A stretch of 64,000 nucleotides of DNA from Dictyoglomus sp. (lineage in GTDB: Bacteria > Dictyoglomota > Dictyoglomia > Dictyoglomales > Dictyoglomaceae), in NCBI GenBank assembly GCA_025060475.1, contig JANXBZ010000002.1, positions 1 to 64,000 of the forward strand, read 5' to 3'. Below, one piece after another: positions 35,736 through 44,978 of the stretch (position 1 is the first letter of the stretch; each line of letters begins with the position of its first letter). Made by a program: the position numbers and the translations under genes. A model generated the notes under the pieces. The model did no database searches, was not told the DNA's origin, and worked only from the letters and a program-made list of their open reading frames with translations.

Positions 35736-36767
35736 TCAAGATTTTTTAGGTGGAGCACAAGACTCTCTAATTATAAGCTTAGTAGGTAAGATAACTTCTT
35801 TTGCTTTTTTTCTTCGTCTTCTCAATCTTTCAAGCAATAGTAGACCTGCATTTTTTCCAAGTTCATAAGAAGGTTGATATATAGCAGTTATAGAAGGGGA
35901 GAAGTATTTAAACCATTCCATATCATCAAAGGATATAACTGAGAGGTCATCAGGGATTTTTAATTCCAGCTCCTGAATTGCTGAAATTAATCCCAATGTC
36001 ATAAGGTTGTTTGATGATATTATTGCTGTTGGTGGATCTTCCAAAGATAAGAGCTCTTTTCCCTTAATATATCCCCCATCTCTTTTAAAATCTCCTTCTT
36101 TTATTAAGCTATCATCTCTTGGGATTTTATTTTTATCTAATGCCTGAAGGTATCCCTCCAGTCTTTCCTTTCCTGTTGTAGTATCCAAAGGTCCTGTAAT
36201 GATTCCTATTCTTTTATGGCCAAGGTTTATCAAGTATTCTGTTGCCAAGAAGGTTCCCGAGATATTATCTACTAGTACCACATCGGTATCTATTCCCTTT
36301 ATTCTTCTGTCCACGAGTACCACAGGGATATTTTGAGATATGAAGATTTCCAAATTTTTTCTTGTTTCAGTACTTTTACTTGGGGTAATAATAATTCCAT
36401 CCACCTGTTTGCTATACAAAACTTCAATATATTCTCTTTCCTTATCAATATTCTCATCGGAGTTACAGAGGATGAGGTTATACTTATAATTTAGCAAAGT
36501 ATCCTCAACACCTCTGACCACTTCAGGATAGAAGAGATTTGTGATATTAGAGACAATTAAGCCAACGGTATGGGTAGTTTTCTTTCTTAGGCTTCTTGCG
36601 ACGATGTTAGGTCTATAGCCCAATTCTTTTATAGCGGAGAGAACTTTCTTTTTAGTTTCCTCTTCCACATGTCTTGTTTTATTTATCACATGGGATACAG
36701 TGCTTACTGATACCCCTGCTAACTTGGCTACATCTTTCATGGTTGGTGGTTTTATAACTTTCTTCAT
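35736..36767 (-). CDS. LacI-family transcriptional regulator
   Basis: A 343-residue repressor with the N-terminal LacI helix-turn-helix (TMKDVAKLAGVSVSTVSHV, about 8-26), hinge helix (YRPNIVARSLR) and periplasmic-binding-like effector domain. It probably controls the PfpI-epimerase-dehydrogenase genes that follow (17 bp to the next start), and perhaps the divergent glycosyltransferase genes. GGAGG lies before its ATG. The effector is unknown. Confidence 0.93.
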   Translation of the reverse strand: MKKVIKPPTMKDVAKLAGVSVSTVSHVINKTRHVEEETKKKVLSAIKELGYRPNIVARSLRKKTTHTVGLIVSNITNLFYPEVVRGVEDTLLNYKYNLILCNSDENIDKEREYIEVLYSKQVDGIIITPSKSTETRKNLEIFISQNIPVVLVDRRIKGIDTDVVLVDNISGTFLATEYLINLGHKRIGIITGPLDTTTGKERLEGYLQALDKNKIPRDDSLIKEGDFKRDGGYIKGKELLSLEDPPTAIISSNNLMTLGLISAIQELELKIPDDLSVISFDDMEWFKYFSPSITAIYQPSYELGKNAGLLLLERLRRRRKKAKEVILPTKLIIRESCAPPKKS

Positions 36768-36843
36768 TTTCTATTATCGCCTCCTATTTTCCTTGATATT
36801 TGTAAATTTTGTAATACTTTTATTAAAAAACAAATTTTTCTAA

Positions 36844-36871
36844 TTGTAAAGAAATTTTTCTATGTTATAAT
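36844..36871 (+). promoter_or_regulatory. promoter of the glycosyltransferase set
   Basis: TTGTAA (36844-36849), 16-bp spacer, TATAAT (36866-36871), 16 bp before the ATG, leaving a short leader. The spacer contains the inverted repeat AGAAA-TT-TTTCT, a possible operator. Confidence 0.55.
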
Positions 36872-36887
36872 ATAAAGGTTATAAATT

Positions 36888-38030
36888 ATGAAAATCACAG
36901 TCAATATAATCTCTGAAGCTTTAGCATGGGATGTTAAGGGACAAGGAGTATATACTGCAAGTTTGTCCCTTATAGAAGCTTTAAAGAGAAGAGAAGAATT
37001 AGAAGTAAATATAAACGGTAGAGGACTGTACGATATTGCTCATCTTCATACTCCTGGTCCCTATGCGGTAAGTAAAGGGATGATTTCTGGAAGAAGACTA
37101 GTTATTTCAGCCCATGTAATTCCTGCATCTTTAATTGGAAGTCTTGTTCTTGTAAATATCTGGCTTCCATTTTTTACGCAATATTTAAAATATTATTATA
37201 ATTTAGCTGATTGTGTAATAGCTGTTTCTCCTAAGGTTAAAGAAGAATTGGAAAATCTTGGAATAAAAGCTCCTATCTATTTTGTACCAAACCCTGTAAA
37301 TTTGGAGAGATTTTATCCCTCTATTGAAAAAAAGAAAAGAATAAGAGAAAAATTAGGTATTTCTATGTTAGATTTTGTGGCTGTAAGTTCAGGACAAATT
37401 CAACCAAGAAAAGGTATCGATACTTTTATTGAGGTTGCAAGGAAATTACCTGATGTAAAATTTGTATGGGTAGGAGGACAACCCTTTTCAGTTCTTACTG
37501 CAGGATTTATTGAGCTCCAAGAAAAGATCAAAAATGCTCCTTCTAATGTGATTTTTACAGGAATTGTTCCCTATGAAGAAATGCCTGATTATTACAATTT
37601 AGGTGATGTGTTTTTCTTTCCTTCTTATCAAGAAAATCTTCCTATGGCAGTATTAGAGGCTTCATCCTGTGGTCTTCCTCTTCTTTTAAGGGATATCTTG
37701 GAATATAAGGAACCTTTTGGTGGTTTCTTTATTCCTGCGAAGAATGATAGTGAATTTTTAGGATATTTATTAAAATTGAAAGAAGATAAGACCTTTTATA
37801 TGGAATATAAAGAAAGAGCTTTACAATTATCGAAAAATTATAGTTTAGATAATATTGGTAATAAAGTATTAGAGATTTACAAAGAAGTACTAAAAAATCC
37901 TCCAAGATATAAAAGAGATTGGATAACTTTGGAAAAAATGAGAGAAGAAGGAAAAAAGATTTGGAAATACCTGGGATATCCTAATGTTAAAAGAAGGAGA
38001 GAATTGGGGAAATGGAAAGAATTAGAGTAA
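36888..38030 (+). CDS. glycosyltransferase, GT4 family
   Basis: A 380-residue GT-B fold enzyme of family GT4. The C-terminal donor half shows SSGQIQPRKGIDTFIEVARK and FFFPSYQENLPMAVLEASSCG (E-x7-E pattern). The acceptor half contains SAHVIPASLIGSLV. It is clearly paralogous to the next gene in both halves. A nucleotide-sugar transferase for a lipid or cell-envelope glycan is likely. It ends inside the next gene (19-bp overlap). Confidence 0.87.
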   Translation: MKITVNIISEALAWDVKGQGVYTASLSLIEALKRREELEVNINGRGLYDIAHLHTPGPYAVSKGMISGRRLVISAHVIPASLIGSLVLVNIWLPFFTQYLKYYYNLADCVIAVSPKVKEELENLGIKAPIYFVPNPVNLERFYPSIEKKKRIREKLGISMLDFVAVSSGQIQPRKGIDTFIEVARKLPDVKFVWVGGQPFSVLTAGFIELQEKIKNAPSNVIFTGIVPYEEMPDYYNLGDVFFFPSYQENLPMAVLEASSCGLPLLLRDILEYKEPFGGFFIPAKNDSEFLGYLLKLKEDKTFYMEYKERALQLSKNYSLDNIGNKVLEIYKEVLKNPPRYKRDWITLEKMREEGKKIWKYLGYPNVKRRRELGKWKELE

Positions 38031-39046
38031 ATCTTATTTTTAAACCAGGAATTCCTTCCGCTCGTAAAAAAGGCGGTGGAGACCAAACTGCATGTCTTAT
38101 GCTTTATTCTGCTCTTAAAAGAAGAGATGACGTAGAAGTATTTTTAAATGGAACTACTAAGGAAGAGCCTTTTGATATAGTACATTTTCATTCCTTTGGA
38201 GATGTTTTCTTTAGATATGCAAGAAAGGAATATCAAGATAGGATTATATTCACAGCTCATGTAATACCAGATACTATGATAGGAAGTGCAATATTGGCGG
38301 ATAAATGGAAGGGAGTATTTTCACAATATCTTCTCCTTATATACAATCAAGCAAGAGTTGTTATTGCAGTTTCTCCTTTTGAGGCAGAAAAATTAAGAGA
38401 AATGGGTGTAAAATCTGAAATTGTAGTTATTCCTAATGGAATAGATCTTAGAGAGTTTAAAAAAGATAAGGAATTAAGAATAAAAACAAGAAAAGAATAT
38501 GGAATAGAAGATGAAGAAATTGTCTTTCTTTCTGTAGGTCATCTTATTAAAAGAAAAGGATTTGATACTTTTGTAAAAATGGCAGAAAAATTTCCCGAAT
38601 ATAGATTCGTTTGGGTAGGAGATATTCCATTTTCCTTCTTAAGCGGAGGATTTGCTGAAGTAAAAAGAATAAAAGAAAATCCCCCTAAAAATTTAATCTT
38701 TACTGGCGGAAAACCTCATGAAGAACTGCCAAAATTTTATAATATGGCGGATATATTTTTCTTTCCATCTCGACAGGAAAATTTTAGTGTTGCTGTTTTA
38801 GAGGCAGCATCCTGCGGTCTTCCACTTCTTTTACGAGATCTTCCAGAATATAAAGAGCCTCTTGCTGATTCCTATATTGCAGGGAATGAGGAGAACTTTG
38901 AAGAAAAAATTAGACTTCTTGCAGAAAATGAAGAACTGAGAGAAGAATATTCAAAAAGGGCATTAGAACTTGCAAAAAAATATGACATAGATAGAATTGC
39001 TGAAGAAACTGTCAATCTTTATAAAAGAATATTAGAAAAGTCGTGA
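38012..39046 (+). CDS. glycosyltransferase, GT4 family, paralogue of previous
   Basis: A 344-residue GT4 enzyme. It shares with its neighbour the TAHVIPDTMIGSAI stretch, the VGHLIKRKGFDTFVKMAEK element and FFFPSRQENFSVAVLEAASC, so the two arose by tandem duplication and probably act in sequence on related acceptors. It starts 19 bp before the end of the preceding gene and overlaps the third by 4 bp. Confidence 0.87.
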   Translation: MERIRVNLIFKPGIPSARKKGGGDQTACLMLYSALKRRDDVEVFLNGTTKEEPFDIVHFHSFGDVFFRYARKEYQDRIIFTAHVIPDTMIGSAILADKWKGVFSQYLLLIYNQARVVIAVSPFEAEKLREMGVKSEIVVIPNGIDLREFKKDKELRIKTRKEYGIEDEEIVFLSVGHLIKRKGFDTFVKMAEKFPEYRFVWVGDIPFSFLSGGFAEVKRIKENPPKNLIFTGGKPHEELPKFYNMADIFFFPSRQENFSVAVLEAASCGLPLLLRDLPEYKEPLADSYIAGNEENFEEKIRLLAENEELREEYSKRALELAKKYDIDRIAEETVNLYKRILEKS

Positions 39047-40200
39047 AAATAGCCTTTTTTACTATAAATTACCTTCCAAATACTGGTGGAGCAGCGATAT
39101 CTGTTGAAACCTATAGAAAAGCATTAGAAGAGTTAGGAGATGAGGTCTATGTTTTTGCTCCTAAATATCCTCCTTGGTTTCCTCCCTATAATGATTCTAA
39201 AAGAATTTTTAGATATCCTGCTCTTTTTATAAAAAGTATAAATCCTCATCCTATACCTCTTCCTTTTACCTTCTTCATAGAAGATTTTTTTAGAAAACAA
39301 AATTTTAACATCATTCACACCCACCATCCTTATATTATTGGGAAAACTGCTTTAAAGTTGTCGAAAAAATATAAAATTCCCCTTGTTTTTACTTATCATA
39401 CTTTATATCACAAATATGTCCATTATATTCCTCTTTTTCCTCAGAAAATAAAAGAAAAAATTGCAATAATTACAAGTATAAATTTTACAAACAAAGTAGA
39501 CTTGGTCATAGCTCCTTCCTCTGAAATAAAAGAAATGATAAGTAACTTAGGAACAAAAACAAGAATAGAAGTATTGCCTACTGGTCTTGATTTATCTTTA
39601 TGGGAGAGGGCAGATAGAGAGAAATTTTTATCTGATAAACCTTGGAGAAATAAAAAAATTCTTCTTTATACAGGAAGATTGGCAAAGGAAAAAAATCTTG
39701 AATTTTTGCTTAATTCTTTAGCTCCTCTTCTTAGAAGAAGAGAAGATACTGTTCTTCTTATTGTAGGAGATGGGGATGAAAGAAAAAATCTTGAAAATCT
39801 AAGGAATAGACTTTTATTAAGAAATAAAGTTTTTTTCTTAGGATGGTTCCCTAGGGAGAAATTAGTAGATTTTTATACCTCTGCTCATATATTTGTATTT
39901 CCTTCTATTACAGAAACTCAAGGATTAGTTACTTTAGAAGCTATGGCAGGTGGATGTGCAATCGTTGCAGTAGATGCTACAGGAACAAAAAGTCTTGTTT
40001 CTGATGGTGTAGAAGGATTCTTATCCCCTCTTAATTCTCAAATTTTTTCTCAGAAAGTTGAGATTCTTCTTGATAATCCAGATCTTCTTTACAGGATGAA
40101 AACTAATGCAAAGGCAAAAGCTCAAAATTTTTCCATTAAGAATTTAGCGAAGAAATTGCAAGAATTTTATAGAGAAATTGTGAAAGAAAGAGAAAAATAG
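39043..40200 (+). CDS. glycosyltransferase, GT4 family (glycolipid type)
   Basis: A 385-residue GT4 enzyme of a different branch from the two before it. The start is a GTG overlapping the previous stop. The N-terminal NYLPNTGGAAISVETYRKAL, the HTHHPYIIGKTAL stretch and FPSITETQGLVTLEAMAGG resemble diacylglycerol glucosyltransferases of the alpha-monoglucosyl type. A membrane glycolipid role is my best guess. The three genes are translationally linked. Confidence 0.85.
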   Translation: MKIAFFTINYLPNTGGAAISVETYRKALEELGDEVYVFAPKYPPWFPPYNDSKRIFRYPALFIKSINPHPIPLPFTFFIEDFFRKQNFNIIHTHHPYIIGKTALKLSKKYKIPLVFTYHTLYHKYVHYIPLFPQKIKEKIAIITSINFTNKVDLVIAPSSEIKEMISNLGTKTRIEVLPTGLDLSLWERADREKFLSDKPWRNKKILLYTGRLAKEKNLEFLLNSLAPLLRRREDTVLLIVGDGDERKNLENLRNRLLLRNKVFFLGWFPREKLVDFYTSAHIFVFPSITETQGLVTLEAMAGGCAIVAVDATGTKSLVSDGVEGFLSPLNSQIFSQKVEILLDNPDLLYRMKTNAKAKAQNFSIKNLAKKLQEFYREIVKEREK

Positions 40201-40263
40201 AAAAAAATATAAGAAATTTCCAATTAATTAGGATTAATTAGATTTTTTCTGGGATATTCTCTA

Positions 40264-40292
40264 TTGAAGTTAAAAGGGTGATTCTATATATT
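40264..40292 (+). promoter_or_regulatory. promoter of groES-groEL
   Basis: TTGAAG (40264-40269), 17-bp spacer, TATATT (40287-40292); the CIRCE operator begins 10 bp further on, over the initial transcribed region. Confidence 0.7.
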
Positions 40293-40302
40293 TAGATTGG
40301 AT

Positions 40303-40329
40303 TTAGCACTCACTTGATAAGATTGCTAA
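40303..40329. promoter_or_regulatory. CIRCE operator (HrcA site)
   Basis: TTAGCACTC, 9 bases, GATTGCTAA: the classical CIRCE inverted repeat with one mismatch in the right arm (consensus GAGTGCTAA). It controls groES-groEL by the heat-sensitive repressor HrcA, whose gene is not in this window. Confidence 0.93.
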
Positions 40330-40355
40330 CAAAATTTATGGAAAGGAGGTAGATT

Positions 40356-40646
40356 ATGAAGCTCAGACCTATTGGTGATCGCGTTGTTGTTAAGGTATTG
40401 GAACAAGAAGAAAAAACGAAAGGGGGAATTGTATTACCAGATACCGCTAAAGAAAAACCTCAACAAGGTAAAGTTGTTGCTGTAGGGACAGGAAGGATCT
40501 TAGATAATGGTCAAAAAGTCCCTCTCGAGATCAAAGAGGGAGATACTGTGATTTTTGCTAAGTATGCAGGTACTGAAGTTAAGATTGAAGGAGAAGAATA
40601 TTTGATTCTCAGCGAAAGAGATATTTTGGCAGTAGTTGAAAAATAA
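40356..40646 (+). CDS. groES: co-chaperonin GroES
   Basis: A 96-residue heptameric lid of the chaperonin. The [12 protein letters not shown] start, the mobile loop [18 protein letters not shown] and the end [14 protein letters not shown] are typical. AAAGGAGG precedes the ATG. First gene of the CIRCE-controlled operon; groEL follows after 21 bp. Confidence 0.97.
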   Translation: MKLRPIGDRVVVKVLEQEEKTKGGIVLPDTAKEKPQQGKVVAVGTGRILDNGQKVPLEIKEGDTVIFAKYAGTEVKIEGEEYLILSERDILAVVEK

Positions 40647-40667
40647 GAAAAAGGAGGGTGATAGAGG

Positions 40668-42284
40668 ATGGCAGCTAAAATTATAAGTTTAAATATGGAA
40701 GCACGAACTGCTTTAATCAGAGGATTAGATACTGTTGCAGATACTGTAAAGATAACCTTAGGACCTAGAGGAAGAAATGTAGTATTGGAGAAAAAATTTG
40801 GAGCACCTGTCATAACTAATGATGGAGTAACCATTGCGAAGGAAATTGATCTTGAAGATCCTTTTGAAAATATGGGAGCTCAGCTTGTTAAAGAAGTTGC
40901 TTCTAAAACTAACGATGTAGCTGGAGATGGTACAACTACAGCAACAGTTCTAGCTCAAGCTTTAGTTCATGAGGGATTGAAGAGTGTTGTTGCAGGTGCT
41001 AATCCAATGTACGTAAAAAGAGGAATCGAAAAAGCAGTTGAAGCAGTAGTCGAAGAGTTAAAGAAGATTGCAAGACCTGTTGAGACAAAAGAGGATATTG
41101 CTCATGTAGCTGCAATTTCTGCTAATAATGATGAAGAAATTGGACAATTAATTGCAGATGCCATGGACAAAGTAGGAAAAGATGGAGTAATAACTGTTGA
41201 AGAATCTCAAGGTATTGGAACTACCCTTGAGGTTGTAGAAGGAATGCAATTTGATAGAGGATATATTTCTCCTTATATGATTACTGATGCAGAAAGAATG
41301 GAAGCAGTATTAGAAGAACCTTACATTCTCATAACTGATAGAAAAATTAGCGCAGTAAACGATATTATACCAATCTTAGAAAAAGTAGTACAAACTGGAA
41401 AACCTTTAGTAATTATTGCAGAGGATGTAGAAGGTGAAGCATTAGCTACCCTTGTAGTAAATAAACTTCGTGGAGTATTACAATCTCTTGCAGTAAAAGC
41501 ACCTGGATTTGGAGATAGAAGAAAAGCTATGCTTCAGGATATAGCTATTTTAACAGGTGGAGAGTTTATCTCTGAAGAAACAGGAATAAAATTAGAGAAT
41601 GTAACCCTTAATATGCTTGGAAGAGCAGAAAAAGTTAGAGCTAATAAAGATAAAACAACAATTGTTGGAGGTAAAGGAAATAGAAAAGATATCGAAGCAA
41701 GAATTGCTCAAATAAGGAAACAATTAGAAGAGACCGATTCCGAATTTGATAGGGAAAAGCTACAAGAAAGACTTGCAAAGTTAGCAGGAGGAGTAGCAGT
41801 GATTAAGGCAGGAGCTGCAACAGAAGTAGAATTAAAAGAAAAGAAACATAGAATAGAAGATGCGCTTTCTGCCACAAAAGCTGCAGTTGAAGAGGGAATT
41901 GTGCCTGGTGGTGGGGTAGCATTAATTAGAGCAATGAAGGCACTAGATAATGTGAAAGTTAATAATGAAGATGAGAAAATTGGCGTAGATATAGTAAGAA
42001 GAGTTTTAGATGTACCATTAAAGTTAATAGCAAATAATGCTGGTAAAGAAGGATCAATTATTGCTGAAAAAGTTAAAGAGATGGATGGACCTATGGGATA
42101 CGATGCTGCAAGAGACAGATTTGTAAATATGTTTGAGGCAGGAATTGTAGATCCATGTAAAGTAACAAGATCTGCTCTTCAAAATGCTGCAAGTATTGCA
42201 GCCTTAGTGTTAACTACTGAAGGACTTGTTGCTGAAAAACCTGAAAAGGAAAAACAAACTCCACCTCCACCACCTGAGTACTAA
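40668..42284 (+). CDS. groEL: chaperonin GroEL
   Basis: A 538-residue ATP-dependent chaperonin (60 kDa). Shows ATP-site motifs [29 protein letters not shown] and [10 protein letters not shown]. The C-terminus differs from most GroEL proteins: instead of Gly-Gly-Met repeats it ends [16 protein letters not shown]. That tail lines the floor of the folding cavity in other species, so cavity chemistry may differ. GGAGGGTG precedes the ATG; a strong terminator follows. Confidence 0.98.
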   Translation: MAAKIISLNMEARTALIRGLDTVADTVKITLGPRGRNVVLEKKFGAPVITNDGVTIAKEIDLEDPFENMGAQLVKEVASKTNDVAGDGTTTATVLAQALVHEGLKSVVAGANPMYVKRGIEKAVEAVVEELKKIARPVETKEDIAHVAAISANNDEEIGQLIADAMDKVGKDGVITVEESQGIGTTLEVVEGMQFDRGYISPYMITDAERMEAVLEEPYILITDRKISAVNDIIPILEKVVQTGKPLVIIAEDVEGEALATLVVNKLRGVLQSLAVKAPGFGDRRKAMLQDIAILTGGEFISEETGIKLENVTLNMLGRAEKVRANKDKTTIVGGKGNRKDIEARIAQIRKQLEETDSEFDREKLQERLAKLAGGVAVIKAGAATEVELKEKKHRIEDALSATKAAVEEGIVPGGGVALIRAMKALDNVKVNNEDEKIGVDIVRRVLDVPLKLIANNAGKEGSIIAEKVKEMDGPMGYDAARDRFVNMFEAGIVDPCKVTRSALQNAASIAALVLTTEGLVAEKPEKEKQTPPPPPEY

Positions 42285-42300
42285 TCCAAAAAAGAAATAA

Positions 42301-42333
42301 AAGCCCCCAAGAATTTCTTGGGGGCTTTTTTAT
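42301..42333 (+). terminator. terminator after groEL
   Basis: AAGCCCCCAAGAA pairs with TTCTTGGGGGCTT around a 1-base centre (a shorter stem with a small loop is realistic), followed by a T-run. A classic rho-independent terminator. Confidence 0.92.
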
Positions 42334-42342
42334 TTTTGTTTT

Positions 42343-42418
42343 TGGTGGCCCTACGGGGATTCGAACCCCGGTTTTTGGGTTGAGAACCCAACGTCCTAGT
42401 CCTCTAGACGATAGGGCC
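42343..42418 (-). tRNA. tRNA-Glu(CTC)
   Basis: Minus-strand cloverleaf: acceptor GGCCCTA/TAGGGCC, the Glu-type D-arm TCGTCTAG, anticodon stem TTGGG/CCCAA with loop TTCTCAA (anticodon CTC, for GAG), T-arm GGTTCGAATCC. Discriminator A and CCA are encoded. It follows tRNA-Gln by 9 bp and shares its transcript. Confidence 0.95.
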
Positions 42419-42427
42419 TTTATTTTT

Positions 42428-42502
42428 TGGCTGGGGAGGATGGATTCGAACCATCCCTACCTGATCCAGAGTCAGGCGTCCTACCAGCTAGACGACTCCC
42501 CA
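42428..42502 (-). tRNA. tRNA-Gln(CTG)
   Basis: Minus-strand cloverleaf: acceptor TGGGGAG/CTCCCCA, anticodon stem CCTGA/TCAGG with loop CTCTGGA (anticodon CTG, for CAG), T-arm GGTTCGAATCC, discriminator G and encoded CCA. First gene of a two-tRNA transcript. Confidence 0.95.
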
Positions 42503-42521
42503 AACCGTGTTTACAAAGATT

Positions 42522-42550
42522 ATATTATTAGATAATCCTGATCTTGTCAA
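42522..42550 (-). promoter_or_regulatory. promoter of the tRNA-Gln/Glu unit
   Basis: Minus-strand TTGACA (42545-42550), 17-bp spacer, TAATAT (42522-42527), about 20 bp before the tRNA. Confidence 0.75.
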
Positions 42551-42637
42551 TGGTGGAGAAAAACTTTGAGCTTTAATTGTTTTCTCTTTTTCTTTTCAAC
42601 TTTTTATAGCAAATTTTGGTTATAATATTAGGGGTAC

Positions 42638-42666
42638 TTGCATCTTTAAAAAAGTTAGTATATAAT
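42638..42666 (+). promoter_or_regulatory. promoter of the trp operon
   Basis: TTGCAT (42638-42643), 17-bp spacer, TATAAT (42661-42666). It places the transcript start just before the T-box stem I. Confidence 0.7.
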
Positions 42667-42672
42667 CTATAT

Positions 42673-42972
42673 CACTCTGTAAAAGGCGAAGATCGGGAGT
42701 AGTAGCCATCGTAGGCAGGATTCAGAGAGGCTGGGAAAAGGTGTGAGCCAGCTATCCTGCAGATGGTGAATGGGCCCGGGAGCTTTGGACCGAAAAGGGG
42801 TATAACCCCTGAGTAGGCTCCAACGGATGTTGCCACCGTTATCAGGGCAAAGGGTATCGGAGCAAAGAGGATCTCCCGTACCCGAAAAGAGAGAGGCAAT
42901 GTTGCCTAAGTAAGGTGGCACCACGAGAAGAAAGAGCCTTCTCGTCCTTTAATGGGCGAGAAGGCTTTTTTA
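42673..42972 (+). promoter_or_regulatory. T-box riboswitch, tryptophan specifier
   Basis: Leader sensing uncharged tRNA-Trp. Visible parts are GGGAGTAGTAG at the base of stem I, the AGAGAGGCTGGG distal stem, and a specifier region reading GAA-TGG-GCC followed by CGGGAGC. The T-box AAGGTGGCACCACG is at 42912-42925 and a terminator at 42936-42972. The specifier TGG (42771-42773) is the only tryptophan codon, matching trpE downstream. The AUG-less region has no real protein gene. Confidence 0.93.
42936..42972 (+). terminator. T-box regulated terminator (trp leader)
   Basis: GCCTTCTCGTCC pairs with GGGCGAGAAGGC around a 6-base loop and is followed by a T-run. It ends transcription when tRNA-Trp is charged. 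Confidence 0.9.
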
Positions 42973-42991
42973 TTTTAAGGAGGTGTTTTTA

Positions 42992-44422
42992 TTGTTTAAT
43001 TTTAAAATTCCAGAAAACTTAGAAGGCTATGATTACTTTCCTTTAGTTTTCGATCTTCCAGGAGACTGGGAGACCCCAGTAAGTCTTATTTCTAAAGTAA
43101 AAAACGAAGAATACTTTTTTCTCTTAGAAAGTGCAGAGGGTGGAGAAAAGATAGGAAGATACTCTTTCTTAAGCTGGAGACCTAAAAAGATTTTTTCTTT
43201 TCCATATAACTATTCTAATGATATACTTTCGGAGCTTTCTTTACAATTTCCTCCTTCTAGAATATATCAAGAAAAGGAATTACCAAGATTCTTAGGGGGT
43301 ATAGTAGGATTTATAAGCTATGATTTAATAAGGCAGTGGGAAAAACTTCCTGATTCTACTGAAGATAATTTGAGTTTTCCTTTAGCCTCTTTTCAGCTTA
43401 CTGATTTTCTTATAGTTTTTGACCATCTAAAGAGAAAGATAAGTATCATTCTTTTAATATCTAAGAATGAGCTTAAGAATAAAGATGTTTTAAGGGAGTA
43501 TAGGGAAAAGATTAGAGAAATTTTAGATATTTTTAATCGTTCTCCTCAGAGGAGTAATCCTTATAACTTAACTTTTCCTTTAGAATCTTTTACTTCAGAA
43601 AATGAATACAAGGAAATGGTTAAAAAAGCATTAGAGTATATCAGAGAAGGAGAGATATTTCAGGTGGTTCTCTCTCAAAGATTTCACACGAGATATCCTT
43701 TAGATCCTTATCTTCTTTATAGAGCATTAAGATTTATAAATCCTTCCCCATATATGTTCTTTCTTCGCTTTAAAGATATTTATTTAATTGGTGCTTCTCC
43801 TGAAGCCCTAGTTCGAGTGGAAAAGGGAAAAGGTGAAGTAAGACCCATAGCAGGAACAAGACCGCGAGGAAATGATCCCTTAGAAGATGAACTCTTAGAA
43901 AAGGAATTGATAAATAATGAAAAGGAAAGAGCAGAGCATATTATGCTTTTAGATCTAGGAAGAAATGATCTTGGAAGGGTTGCAGAAATAGGCAGTGTTA
44001 AAGTGGAAGAATTAATGAAGATTGAGAAATATTCTCATGTAATGCATCTTGTGAGTACTGTATCTTGTAAGGTTAAAGAAAATATTCATCCTCTAGAAGT
44101 TTTAAGAGCTTGTTTTCCTGCAGGAACAGTTTCAGGGGCTCCCAAAATAAGAGCTATGGAAATAATAGAGGAATTAGAAAAATTTAAAAGAGGGCCATAT
44201 GCAGGGGGTATAGGTTATCTTTCCTTTGATGGAAACTTAGATACTTGTATAACTATTAGAAGTTTCTTTTTAAAAGGGGAAGACTTATATCTTCAAGTTG
44301 GGGCAGGAATTGTTTATGATTCAGATCCCAAAAAGGAATATGAAGAGACAATAAATAAAGCTAAGGCACTTTTTGAGGCTATAAAAATTTCAGGGGGGTT
44401 AGATTATGCTTTTACTTATTGA
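42992..44422 (+). CDS. trpE: anthranilate synthase component I
   Basis: Makes anthranilate from chorismate with ammonia supplied by TrpG. I start at TTG 42992 because AAGGAGG lies 8 bp before it; the GTG at 42983 is inside that site. The 476-residue protein has the tryptophan feedback motif [14 protein letters not shown] and chorismate-site segments IAGTRPRG and [11 protein letters not shown]. First gene of a complete trpEGDCFBA operon, so control is double: T-box and feedback inhibition. Confidence 0.96.
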   Translation: MFNFKIPENLEGYDYFPLVFDLPGDWETPVSLISKVKNEEYFFLLESAEGGEKIGRYSFLSWRPKKIFSFPYNYSNDILSELSLQFPPSRIYQEKELPRFLGGIVGFISYDLIRQWEKLPDSTEDNLSFPLASFQLTDFLIVFDHLKRKISIILLISKNELKNKDVLREYREKIREILDIFNRSPQRSNPYNLTFPLESFTSENEYKEMVKKALEYIREGEIFQVVLSQRFHTRYPLDPYLLYRALRFINPSPYMFFLRFKDIYLIGASPEALVRVEKGKGEVRPIAGTRPRGNDPLEDELLEKELINNEKERAEHIMLLDLGRNDLGRVAEIGSVKVEELMKIEKYSHVMHLVSTVSCKVKENIHPLEVLRACFPAGTVSGAPKIRAMEIIEELEKFKRGPYAGGIGYLSFDGNLDTCITIRSFFLKGEDLYLQVGAGIVYDSDPKKEYEETINKAKALFEAIKISGGLDYAFTY

Positions 44423-44978
44423 TAATTATGATTCCTTTACCTACAACCTATACCAATTCTTGTCTGAGTTTATAGAAGTAGTGGTTTATAGAAATGATAA
44501 AATAACTATTGAAGAAATTGAAAAAATTAATCCTCAAGGGATTGTGATATCTCCTGGACCATCAATTCCTGAAAAGGCAGGAATAAGTATTCCTATTATT
44601 AAGCATTTTAAAGATCGATTACCCATATTAGGAATCTGTTTGGGACATCAGGCTTTGGGTTCTGCCTTTGGAACGAAAATTGTAAAAACATTACCAATGC
44701 ATGGAAAGGTATCTGAGATTTATCATATTCCCCATCCTCTTTTTGAAAATATTGAAAATCCCTTTATAGCAACAAGATATCATTCTCTAATTGTAGATTA
44801 CAACACTTTATCCCCATCTTTAAGAATAATTGCCTGGACTAAAGATAGGATTATTATGGGAATTCAATATGAAACTAAACCTGTATTTGGACTTCAGTTT
44901 CATCCTGAATCTGCTTTTACTCCAAAAGGTAAAGAAATATTAAAAAATTTCCTTAAAATAGGAGGGTTAATAAAATGA
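44406..44978 (+). CDS. trpG: anthranilate synthase component II (glutamine amidotransferase)
   Basis: Releases ammonia from glutamine for TrpE. The 190-residue class I amidotransferase has nucleophile C78 in GICLGHQALG and the His/Glu pair in FHPES. It is a separate gene, not fused to trpD as in enterobacteria. It overlaps trpE by 17 bp and trpD by 4 bp. It might also serve p-aminobenzoate synthesis. Confidence 0.96.
   Translation: MLLLIDNYDSFTYNLYQFLSEFIEVVVYRNDKITIEEIEKINPQGIVISPGPSIPEKAGISIPIIKHFKDRLPILGICLGHQALGSAFGTKIVKTLPMHGKVSEIYHIPHPLFENIENPFIATRYHSLIVDYNTLSPSLRIIAWTKDRIIMGIQYETKPVFGLQFHPESAFTPKGKEILKNFLKIGGLIK

Noticed and set aside
42621-42626. TATAAT at 42621 as the trp promoter -10.
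   Set aside because: It has no acceptable -35 and would add a 40-base extra leader; the TTGCAT-17-TATAAT promoter at 42638-42666 fits better.
42667-42924. Two overlapping minus-strand ORFs of 85 and 75 residues.
   Set aside because: They lie wholly in the antisense of the trp T-box leader, whose stem and loop sequence explains the open frames.
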